NCBI GenBank assembly: GCA_905221605.1
Contig: CAJNDS010001660.1
Span: 1 to 11,610 of the forward strand
Reading direction: 5' to 3'
Length of the DNA stretch: 11,610 bases
Source: Symbiodinium natans
Lineage: Eukaryota > Sar > Dinophyceae > Suessiales > Symbiodiniaceae
Under the pieces are notes generated by a model. The model was not told the origin of the DNA. It saw nothing but the letters and a program-made list of their open reading frames with translations, and ran no database searches. Shown piece after piece: positions 1-6,690 of this stretch. The first letter of the stretch is position 1; every line of letters begins with the position of its first letter. A program made the translations under genes and the position numbers.

Positions 1-541
1 ATAGTTTCGGCGCTAAACTATAAAGCCTGACTCCTAAACTATAGACGTTTATAGTTTAGCCGCTAAACTATAAAGGTTGGCTCCCAAATTATAGAAACGT
101 TTATAGTTTAGGACCATCCGTGGGGGGTCCCCCAGGATTGGCCTGGACCGAGCTTCAAAATGCGATTTTTTAGTATAGAAATCGATGCCGGAAATGCTGC
201 CTCCAATTTCTGGATTTTGCCCTAAACTATAGAGCCCCAAACTCTAGAGCCTAAACTATAAACGTTTATAGTTTCGGCGCTAAACTATAAAGCCTGACCC
301 CTAAACTATAGACGTTTATAGTTTAGCCGCTAAACTATAAAGGCTGGCTCCTAAACTATAGAAGCGTTTATAGTTTAGGACCATCCGTGGGGGGTCCCCC
401 AGGATTGGCCTGGACCGAGCTTCAAAATGCGATTTTTTAGTACTGAAATCGATGCCGGAAATGCTGCCTCCAATTTCTGGATTTTGCCCTAAACTATAGA
501 GCCCCAAACTCTAGAGCCTAAACTATAAACGTCTATAGTTT
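1..541 (+). repeat. 267-bp repeat array of unit A (two units)
   Basis: Two copies of the 267-bp unit, with the marker AGGACCATCC at 110 and 377, exactly 267 bp apart. Each unit is a module of about 165 bp starting at AGGACC, followed by two 50-52 bp monomers. The 165-bp module carries a G-run/C-run foldback and the sequence GCCTGGACCGAGCTTC. The second copy reads TAGTACTGAAATCG, a variant shared only with the last 267-bp unit of unit C. An open 63-codon frame on the minus strand in each copy is judged a by-product of the repeat. Confidence 0.92.
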
Positions 542-738
542 CGGCGCTAAACTATAAAGCCTGACTCCTAAACTATAGACGTTTATAGTTTAGCCGCTAA
601 ACTATAAAGCCTAAACTATAAGCCCTAAACTATAGACGCTAAACTATAAACGTCTATAGTTTAGAGCCAAAACTATAGAGCCTAAACTATAAACGTTTAT
701 AGTTTAGACGCAAAACTATAGAAATCTTTATAGTTTAA
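542..738 (+). repeat. Degenerate linker between 267-bp array and core (unit A)
   Basis: A 197-bp stretch made of shuffled arms CTAAACTATA and TATAGTTTAG with changing short spacers, including GCCCTAAACTATAG, which contains the telomere-like string CCCTAAA. It has no fixed period but is conserved in order in all three units (197, 198 and 197 bp). This copy and that of unit C share a one-base deletion relative to unit B (TATAAGCCC against TATAAAGCCC). Confidence 0.85.
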
Positions 739-762
739 CCGTGATTTCGGGCAGGTTTTGGG

Positions 763-780
763 GTATATATATATAATATA
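763..780 (+). repeat. TA-rich microsatellite in the core
   Basis: A run of TATATA ending in ATAATATA. Its length is the same in units A and C and two bases shorter, with a changed register, in unit B. This is slippage-type variation in an otherwise constant block. It could also serve as an easily unwound or TATA-like site, which is inference. Confidence 0.75.
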
Positions 781-782
781 TT

Positions 783-794
783 GTCAGTACTGAC
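783..794. other. 12-bp perfect palindrome GTCAGTACTGAC (unit A core)
   Basis: GTCAGTACTGAC equals its own reverse complement. It lies just right of the TA-rich run and recurs unchanged at 6523-6534 and 11353-11364. A site of this form can be bound by a dimeric protein, but no specific binder is recognised. Confidence 0.8.
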
Positions 795-816
795 ACCGCT
801 CCACTGCCTAGCGGTG
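794..816. other. 7-bp stem hairpin in the core (unit A)
   Basis: CACCGCT at 794-800 pairs with AGCGGTG at 810-816 across a nine-base loop (CCACTGCCT). It directly follows the 12-bp palindrome and is unchanged in the cores of units B and C. Confidence 0.7.
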
Positions 817-919
817 GCACGGCACGCTCTCTGGTAAGACAGTTGAACTGCTGTATAGGCATATTGTATGTGCGATGCCCATGCAGCCACTTGCTTTGGG
901 CGGCTCGGCTGGTGGGAAA

Positions 920-1023
920 TGGGTTTAGGGTTTGGGTTTAGGGTTTAGGGTTTAGGGTTTAGGGTTTAGGGTTTAGGGTTTAGGGTTTAGGGTTTAGGGT
1001 TTAGGGTTTAGGGTTTAGGGTTT
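920..1023 (+). repeat. Interstitial telomeric tract A, (TTTAGGG)n
   Basis: About 104 bp (roughly 15 copies) of TTTAGGG, nearly perfect, with one TTTGGG variant at 931-936. The left border is abrupt within the core hairpin (GGGAAA then TGGGTTTAGGG). The right border is GGGTTT followed by GCGCCGAAGC, identical to the right border of tract B. The G-rich strand runs rightward, as at a chromosome's right end, yet more repeat DNA follows. Confidence 0.97.
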
Positions 1024-1210
1024 GCGCCGAAGCTGGAGAAGGATATGACATGGCCGGGCGGGCGAACAAACTTGAAATTTGTCTCGGTTCCGGAGCACGC
1101 TCAAGGCCATCGAGAATGGGGCCTTGCTTCGGCCACATCATTTCACGCGTTTCCCTCCCGCGCCGTCAAGTGCGGCTCCCACCCTTTGCCAGCTCCGCCT
1201 TTTAGGGTTT

Positions 1211-1238
1211 AGTTTCCTAAACTCATGTTTAGGAAACT
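1211..1238. other. Perfect 12-bp inverted repeat beside a short telomere motif (unit B)
   Basis: AGTTTCCTAAAC at 1211-1222 and GTTTAGGAAACT at 1227-1238 are exact reverse complements separated by TCAT. The left arm overlaps the end of an isolated TTTAGGGTTTAG (1201-1212). The same structure occurs at 7099-7126 in unit C. Confidence 0.85.
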
Positions 1239-1707
1239 CTCTTGTTTTTTTCTCGCCGCCCTTCTTGTATGTGTTCTTGTCGGGTGTATTAAACCCTAGT
1301 CAAAGTTGCTTGTTTGGTCCACCACGATCTCAGTCCTCTTGCAGCCTGCTAGTCCTGCAGGGGGGTCAACCGGAGGTTTTGCACCGGGGGAAAGAGACCG
1401 ATGGTTGACCGTAGCTGTTAAGCACCGTACTGGTGCTCAGATCACAAAGAAAACCGAAGAGCATGTTTGGGTCGAACGGAGGTTTCTGCCCGGGGGAAGA
1501 CGTCGGTGGTTGACCGTAGCTTTCGAACCCGGTACTTGTGTTATGTCAATCCACAGGTGGGTCGACCGCGAGTTGATTGGAGGTTCTGCTGTCGGGAGGA
1601 GGACGTCGCTTGTCAGACGTAGCTTTTGAGCAGTGTGCTTGTGCTCTATCAGCGTGTACATCCGCGAAGCATTTTTTTGGGTCGACCGGAGGTTTTGCCA
1701 GCAGGGA

Positions 1708-1747
1708 GGTTTTATGCCCGGGAGAAAGGTTTTATGCCTGGGGGAAA
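1708..1747 (+). repeat. 20-bp direct duplication specific to unit B
   Basis: Two adjacent 20-bp copies, 1708-1727 and 1728-1747, each begin GGTTTTATGCC and end GAAA, with two differences between them. Unit C has only one copy at the matching place (about 7599-7620), so this is a gain in B or a loss in C. Confidence 0.75.
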
Positions 1748-2228
1748 GACCGTTGCGTTGATTGGAGGTTTTGCGCCCGGGAGAAAAACACGGGCGGGGG
1801 AAAGGTAGCGTTTAAGCACCGTCCTGGCACGACAGCAAAGGCAGGTATTAAGCCCGGTACTTGTGCTATATCAGGATACAGATCCGAGGTGCTGTCGGGG
1901 GAAAGACATCACTGGTTGGATGTAGCTTTTGAGCACCGTTCTCGTGCTCTATCAACATATGAATCGCGAAGCCATTTGGGCCAACCGGAGGTTTTGCGCC
2001 CGGGGGAAAGACCGTTGCATTGATTGGAGGTTTTGCGGCCGAGGGAAAACCATCTTTGAATTGATTGGAGGCTTTACGCCTCCTGTAGATCCGCGAAGCA
2101 TTTCTGTGTCGATTGGAGGTTTTGCGAGCATGGAAAGACCGGAGGTTTGGCGTCCCGGGGGAAAACCGTTCATTGATTGGAGGTTTTGCGCCCGGGGGGA
2201 AAAACATCGGCGGCGGCTGACCGTAGCT

Positions 2229-2421
2229 AGTGATTCCACCCTGCTTCCACCTTGCTTCCAGCTCGCTTCCACGTTGCTTGCACTTTGCTTCCACCTTGCT
2301 TCCACCTTGCTTCTACCGTTCTTCAACCTTGCTTCCATCTTGCTGCCACCTTGCTTCCACCTTGCTTCCACCTTGTTTCCGCTTGCTTCCACCTTCCTTG
2401 CGCGTTGCCTCCACCTTGTTG
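2229..2421 (+). repeat. 11-bp minisatellite CTTGCTTCCAC (unit B)
   Basis: About 17 imperfect tandem copies of CTTGCTTCCAC. Because 33 bases make 11 codons, frames on both strands read as 11-residue repeats (LPPCFHLASTL-like on plus, KVEARWKQGGS-like on minus), which produces long but uninformative open frames. Unit C has one 11-bp copy fewer. It separates the GC-rich segment from the 92/93-bp array. Confidence 0.92.
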
Positions 2422-2436
2422 ATGACTTAGCATGGC

Positions 2437-3775
2437 TTAGCCAAAGTCCGAAAATCCGCGTGGGGTACCGTTTACAGTTCAAGTGCCAAACTATAGAAAG
2501 TGGCCCCTAAATTATAGACGCTTATAGTTTAAACAAAGTCCGAAAATCCGCGTGGGGGTAGCGTTTGCAGTTTAGGTGCCAAACTGTAGAAAGTGGCCCC
2601 AAACTTTCGACGTTTATAGTTTAGCCAAAGTCCGAAAATCCGCGTGGGGGTACCATATATAGTTTAGGTGCCGAACTATAGAAAGTGGCCCCCGAACTTT
2701 TGACGTTTATAGTTTAGCCAAAGTCCGAAAACCCGTGTGGGGGTAACGTTTACAGTTTAGGTGCCAAACTATAGAAAGTGGCCCCAAACTTTCAACGTTT
2801 ATAGTGTAGCCACAGTCGAAAGGGGTACCATTTATAGTGTAAGTGCCGAACAATAGAAAGTCGCCCCTAAGCTATAAACGTTTATAGTTTAGCCAAAGTC
2901 CGAAGATCCGCGCGGGGGTACCGCTTACAGTTTGAAAGTGCCCCTAAACTATAGACGTTTATAGGTTCGCAAAAGTCCGAAAATCCACGTGAGGTTACAA
3001 TTTACAGTTCAGGCGCCAAACTATAGAAAGTGACCCCTAAAACTGTAGGTGTTTATAGCTTAGCCAAAGTCCGAAATCCGCGTGGGGGCACCGCTTGCAG
3101 TTTAGGTGCCAAACTATAGAAAGTGGCCCCTAAACTAAAGACGTTTATAGTTTAGCCAAAGTCCGAAAATCCGCGTGGGGGTACCGTTTACAGTTTAGGT
3201 GCCAAACTGTAGAAGGTGGCCCCAAAAACTGTCGACGTTTATAGTTCAGCCAAAGGCCGAAAATCCGCGTGGGGGTACCGTTTACAGTCTAGGCCAACAT
3301 CCGAAAATCCGCGTGAGGGTACCGTTTACAGTTCAGGTGCCAAACTATAGAAAGTGGCCCCTAAACTATAGACGCTTACAGTGTAGCCAAAATCCGAAAA
3401 TCCGCGTAGGGGGTACCGTTTTGCACGTTTACAGTCAGGTGTCAAGCTATAGAAAGTGACCCCTAAAACAATAAACGTTTATAGTTTAGCAAAAGTCCGA
3501 GAATCCGTGTGGGGGTACCATTCACGGTTTAGGTGCCACACTAAAGAAAGCGGCCCCTGAACTATAGACGCTTATAGTTTAACCAAAGTCCGAAAATCCG
3601 CGTGGGGGGTACCGTTTACAGTTTAGGTGCCCAACTGTAGAAAGTGGCCCCAAATGTTCGACGTTTATAGTTTAGCCAATGTCCGAAAATCCGCGTGGGG
3701 GTACCGTTCACAGTTTAGGCCCGCGGGGGTACCGTTTATGCCAAACTATAGAAAGCGACCCCTATAAACTGTAGA
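2437..3775 (+). repeat. 92/93-bp tandem array (unit B, about 15 units)
   Basis: The marker AAAGTCCGAAAATCCGCG recurs every 92-94 bp from 2443, with a few shortened units (near 2820, 2950, 3290 and 3721). Each full unit is a 42-43 bp module (AGCCAAAGTCCG through a GGGGGTACC, KpnI-type, site to ACAGTTT) followed by a 50-bp module starting AGGTGCCAAACT. That second module matches the 50-bp monomer of the next array at about 45 of 50 positions. Units are more diverged than those of the 50-bp array. Confidence 0.92.
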
Positions 3776-5584
3776 CGTTTGTAGTGTTGGCGTTAAACTA
3801 TAAGAGCGGCTCCTAAACTATAGACGTTTATAGTTTAGGCGCTAAACTATCAAGCTTGGCTCCTAAACTATAGACTTTTATAGTTGAGGCGCTGAACTAT
3901 ACAGGTTGGCTCCTGACCTATGGACCTTACTAGTTTAGGCGCTAAACTATAAAGAGTGGCTCTTAAACTATAGACATCTATAGTTTAGGCGCTAAACTAT
4001 AAAGGGGGGCTCCTAAACTATAAACGTTTATAGTTTAGGCGCTAAACTATAAAGAGGGGCTCCTAAACTGTAAACGCTTATAGTCTAGGCGCTAAACTAT
4101 AAAGAGTGGCTCCGAAACTATAGACGTTTATAGTTTAGGCGCTAAACTATAGAGAGGGGCTCCGAAACTGTAAACGTTTATAGTCTAGGCGCTAAACTAT
4201 AAAGAGGGGCTCCTAAATTAAAGACGTTTATAGTTTAGGCGCTAAACTATAAAGAGTGGCTCCTAAACTATAGACGTTTATAGTTTAGACGCTAAACTAT
4301 AAAGAGGGGCTCCGAAACTGTAAACGTTTATAGTTTAGGCGCTAAACTATAAAGAGGGGCTCCTAAACTATAAATGTTTATAGTTTAGGCACTAAACTTT
4401 AAAGAGTGGCTCCTAAACTATAGACGTTTATAGTTTAGGCGCGAAACTATAAAGAGGGGCTCCTAAACAGTAAACGTTTATAGTTTAGGCGCTAAACTAT
4501 AAAGGGGGGCTCCTAAACTGTAAACGTTTATAGTTTAGGCGCTAAACTATAAAGAGGGGCTCCTAAACTGTAAACGTTTATAGTTTAGGCGCTAAACTAT
4601 AAAGGGGGGCTCCTAAACTGTAAACGTTTATAGTTTAGGCGCTAAACTATAAAGAAGGCTCCGAAACTGTAAACGTTTATAGTTTAGGCGCTAAACTATA
4701 AAGAGGGGCTCCTAAACTATAGACGTTTATAGTTTAGGCGCTAAACTATAAAGAGTGGCTCCTAAACTATAGACGTTTATAGTTTAGGCGCTAAACTATA
4801 AAGAGGGGCTCCTAAACTGTAAACGTTTATAGTTTAGGCGCTAAACTATAAAGAATGGCTCCGAAACTATAGACGTTTATAGTTTAGGCGCTAAACTATA
4901 AAGAGGGGCTCTTAAACTATAGACGTTTATAGTTTCGGCGCTAAACTATAAAGCATGGCTCCGAAACTATAGACGTTTATAGTTTAGGCGCTAAACTATA
5001 AAGACTGCCTCCGAAACTATAGACGTTTATAGTTTAGGCGCTAAACTATAAAGAGTGGCTCCTAAGCTGTAAACGTTTATAGTTTAGCGCTAAACTATTC
5101 AGAGGGGCTCCTAAACTGTAAACGTTTATAGTTTAGGCGCTAAACTATAAAGGGGGGCTCCTAAACTGTAAACGTTTATAGTTTAGGCGCTAAACTATAA
5201 AGAGGGGCTCCGAAACTGTAAACGTTTATAGTTTAGGCGCTAAACTATAAAGAGGGGCTCCTAAACTATAGACGTTTATAGTTTAGGCACTAAACTATAA
5301 AGAGTGGCTCCTAAACTATAGACGTTTATAGTTTAGGCGCTAAACTATAAAGAGGGGCTCCTAAACTGTAAACGTTTATAGTTTAGGCGCTAAACTATAA
5401 AGAGGGGCTCCAAAACTATAGACGTTTATAGTTTAGGCGCTAAACTATAAAGAGTGGCTCCTAAACTATAGACGTTTATAGTTTAGGCGCTAAACTATAA
5501 AGAGGGGCTCCTAAACTATAGACGTTTATAGTTTAGGCGCTAAACTATAAAGGTTGGCTCCCAAATTATAGACGTTTATAGTTT
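3776..5584 (+). repeat. 50-bp tandem array (unit B, about 36 monomers)
   Basis: A very regular 50-bp satellite. Each monomer reads AGGCGCTAAACTATAAAG, then a variable spacer (GAGGGG, GAGTGG, GGGGGG or GGTTGG), then CTCCTAAACT followed by ATAGACG or GTAAACG, then TTTATAGTTT. Within a monomer TTTATAGTTTAG pairs with CTAAACTATAAA across GCG, giving a 12-bp stem. In some monomers the preceding arm completes a 26-bp perfect palindrome, for example at 4013-4038. The last monomer before the 267-bp array is a GGTTGG type with CTCCCAAATTATAG. Confidence 0.97.
4013..4038. other. 26-bp perfect palindrome in the 50-bp array (example)
   Basis: The half-site CTAAACTATAAAC is followed directly by its reverse complement GTTTATAGTTTAG with no spacer. 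It arises in monomers with the TATAAACG variant; those with TATAGACG or TGTAAACG carry a near-perfect form. The same palindrome also occurs in the 267-bp units and the linker. Confidence 0.9.
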
Positions 5585-6282
5585 AGGACCATCCGTGGGG
5601 GTCTCCCAGGATTGGCCTGGACCGAGCTTCAAAATGCGATTTTTTAGTACAGAAATCGATGCCGGAAATGCTGCCTCCAATTTCTGGATTTTGCCCTAAA
5701 CTATAGAGCCCCAAACTCTAGAGCCTAAACTATAAACGTTTATAGTTTCGGCGCTAAACTATAAAGCTTGACCCCTAAACTATAAACGTTTATAGTTTAG
5801 CCGCTAAACTATAAAGGTTGGCTCCTAAACTATAGAAGCGTTTATAGTTTAGGACCATCCGTGGGGGGTCCCCCAGGATTGGCCTGGACCGAGCTTCAAA
5901 ATGCGATTTTTTAGTACAGAAATCGATGCCGGAAATGCTGCCTCCAATTTCTGGATTTTGCCCTAAACTATAGAGCCCCAACCTCTAGAGCCTAAACTAT
6001 AAACGTTTATAGTTTCGGCGCTAAACTATAAAGCTTGACCCCTAAACTATAAACGTTTATAGTTTAGCCGCTAAACTATAAAGGTTGGCTCCTAAACTAT
6101 AGAAGCGTTTATAGTTTAGGACCATCCGTGGGGGGTCCCCCAGGATTGGCCTGGACCGAGCTTCAAAATGCGATTTTTTAGTACAGAAATCGATGCCGGA
6201 AATGCTGCCTCCAATTTCTGGATTTTGCCCTAAACTATAGAGCCCCAAACTCTAGAGCCTAAACTATAAACGTCTATAGTTT
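5585..6282 (+). repeat. 267-bp repeat array of unit B (three units)
   Basis: The marker AGGACC lies at 5585, 5851 and 6118, spaced 266 and 267 bp. The unit at 5585 splits cleanly into a 164-bp module (5585-5748), a 50-bp monomer (5749-5798) and a 52-bp monomer (5799-5850). The third unit has only its 164-bp-type module before the linker begins. The 164-bp module contains a G-run/C-run foldback near its start. All three copies read TAGTACAGAAATCG, unlike the terminal copies of A and C. Confidence 0.94.
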
Positions 6283-6480
6283 CGGCGCTAAACTATAAAG
6301 CCTGACTCCTAAACTATAGACGTTTATAGTTTAGCCGCTAAACTATAAAGCCTAAACTATAAAGCCCTAAACTATAGACGCTAAACTATAAACGTCTATA
6401 GTTTAGAGCCAAAACTATAGAGCCTAAACTATAAACGTTTATAGTTTAGACGCAAAACTATAGAAATCTTTATAGTTTAA
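6283..6480 (+). repeat. Degenerate linker (unit B)
   Basis: 198 bp of irregularly spaced CTAAACTATA and TATAGTTTAG arms, matching 542-738 and 11112-11308 nearly base for base. It has one extra A relative to both (TATAAAGCCC). It ends in ATCTTTATAGTTTAA immediately before the core. Confidence 0.85.
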
Positions 6481-6522
6481 CCGTGATTTCGGGCAGGTTT
6501 TGGGGTATATTTATAATATATT

Positions 6523-6534
6523 GTCAGTACTGAC
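6523..6534. other. 12-bp perfect palindrome (unit B core)
   Basis: GTCAGTACTGAC, the same position and sequence as in the cores of units A and C. Confidence 0.8.
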
Positions 6535-6646
6535 ACCGCTCCACTGCCTAGCGGTGGCACGGCACGCTCTCTGGTAAGACAGTTGAACTGCTGTATAGGC
6601 ATATTGTATGTGCGATGCCCATGCAGCCACTTGCTTTGGGCGGCTC

Positions 6647-6682
6647 GGCTGGTGGGAAAGGAGCGAAGCTCCCCCACCAGCC
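6647..6682. other. Two-part hairpin bordering telomere tract B
   Basis: The outer stem GGCTGGTGGG (6647-6656) pairs perfectly with CCCACCAGCC (6673-6682). Inside, after an AAA bulge, GGAGC (6660-6664) pairs with GCTCC (6668-6672) around a GAA loop. This gives 15 base pairs, mostly G-C, ending 8 bp before the telomere tract. The same 36 bases are present in unit C. In unit A only the left outer arm and AAA remain. Confidence 0.88.
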
Positions 6683-6690
6683 ACGCCTGA

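Larger units (their letters stand above)
739..919 (+). other. Telomere-proximal core of unit A, truncated
   Basis: This single-copy block sits just before the telomere tract and is nearly identical in all three macro-units. In order it holds CCGTGATTTCGGGCAGG, a TA-rich run (about 763-780), the 12-bp perfect palindrome GTCAGTACTGAC, a 7-bp stem hairpin, a short CAGTT/AACTG inverted repeat, and the left half of the terminal hairpin. Compared with B and C, the sequence stops after GGCTGGTGGGAAA and telomeric DNA begins, so the right hairpin arm and about 30 bp are missing. I recognise no tRNA, 5S or protein gene. A role as promoter for a telomeric transcript or as a protein-binding element is possible but not shown. 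Confidence 0.8.
1..1023 (+). repeat. Macro-repeat unit A, right-hand part
   Basis: This is the distal end of a macro-repeat cut by the window edge. It holds two 267-bp units, the degenerate linker, the core and a TTTAGGG tract, in the same order and orientation as units B and C. The core anchor starting CCGTGATTTCGGG lies at 739 here, 6481 in B and 11309 in C, giving macro-periods of 5742 and 4828 bp. Unit A differs from B and C because its telomere tract begins inside the core hairpin rather than after it. The order of parts is seen directly; calling it a subtelomere-like unit is inference. Confidence 0.9.
1024..2228 (+). repeat. GC-rich segment of diverged repeats (unit B)
   Basis: This opens the macro-unit. 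The first part (to about 1370) looks non-repetitive and holds a perfect inverted repeat. The rest is a diverged, roughly 105-bp periodic sequence. A phrase starting GTAGCTTTTGAGCACCG recurs in variant form at 1411, 1516, 1619, 1805 and 1922. The motif GGAGGTTTTGCGCCCGGG recurs in variant form at about 1372, 1478, 1579, 1688, 1764, 1987, 2026, 2067, 2115, 2141 and 2179. Open frames cross it on both strands, but the equivalent frames in unit C differ in length and the peptides are low-complexity repeats. I call no gene here. Confidence 0.82.
6481..6690 (+). other. Telomere-proximal core of unit B, intact
   Basis: A 210-bp single-copy block between linker and telomere tract. It contains a TA-rich run, the palindrome GTCAGTACTGAC (6523-6534), a 7-bp stem hairpin immediately after it, a CAGTT/AACTG inverted repeat and a terminal two-part hairpin at 6647-6682, then ACGCCTGA and telomeric DNA. 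A minus-strand frame of 66 codons spans most of it and is nearly the same in unit C, but it has no recognisable domain, no codon-level evidence, and is absent from unit A. I leave it uncalled. Conservation and structure make this the best candidate in the window for a functional element. Confidence 0.82.

Noticed and set aside
49-240. 63-codon minus-strand frame repeated in the 267-bp units (also at 316-507, 5790-5981 and 6057-6248)
   Set aside because: It recurs because the 267-bp unit recurs. The frame is broken in the diverged copy near 9817 and altered in the copy at 10683, part of it is read from the 50-bp monomer, and no domain is recognisable. Equal change at all codon positions across copies would confirm the rejection.
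815-890. tRNA-like or SINE-like element in the core
   Set aside because: GGTAAGACAGTTGAACTG faintly recalls parts of a tRNA, but I cannot build a cloverleaf and see no B-box-like GGTTCGA sequence.
1079-1408. Plus-strand frame of 109 codons at the start of the GC-rich segment
   Set aside because: It begins with TTG, not ATG, and its counterpart in unit C (6967-7188) is only 73 codons because of a small indel. No family resemblance seen.
1866-2510. Long overlapping frames on both strands across the GC-rich segment and minisatellite (also 7738-8371)
   Set aside because: They consist of WRFCARGK-like and 11-residue LASTLLPPCFH/KVEARWKQ-like repeats dictated by DNA repeats whose periods preserve frame. 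Openness on both strands at once is a repeat effect.
2437-3775. Transposon or viral insertion within the 92/93-bp array
   Set aside because: No terminal repeats, target duplications or coding remnants of a transposase or reverse transcriptase were seen; the irregular units are short deletions.
3776-5584. CRISPR array
   Set aside because: The 50-bp regularity has no unique spacers: the whole monomer is repeated, and the context is eukaryotic telomeric DNA.
3776-5584. Centromeric satellite
   Set aside because: Tandem monomers could be centromeric, but 50 bp is short for that role, no CENP-B-box-like site was seen, and the arrays are tied to telomere tracts. Not excluded without chromatin data.
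6477-6677. 66-69 codon minus-strand frame in the core (also at 11298-11507)
   Set aside because: It is similar in B and C, but A lacks its start region, unit C has two overlapping open frames, and it runs through the hairpin and TA run. No domain or signal is visible, so a small gene is possible but unsupported.
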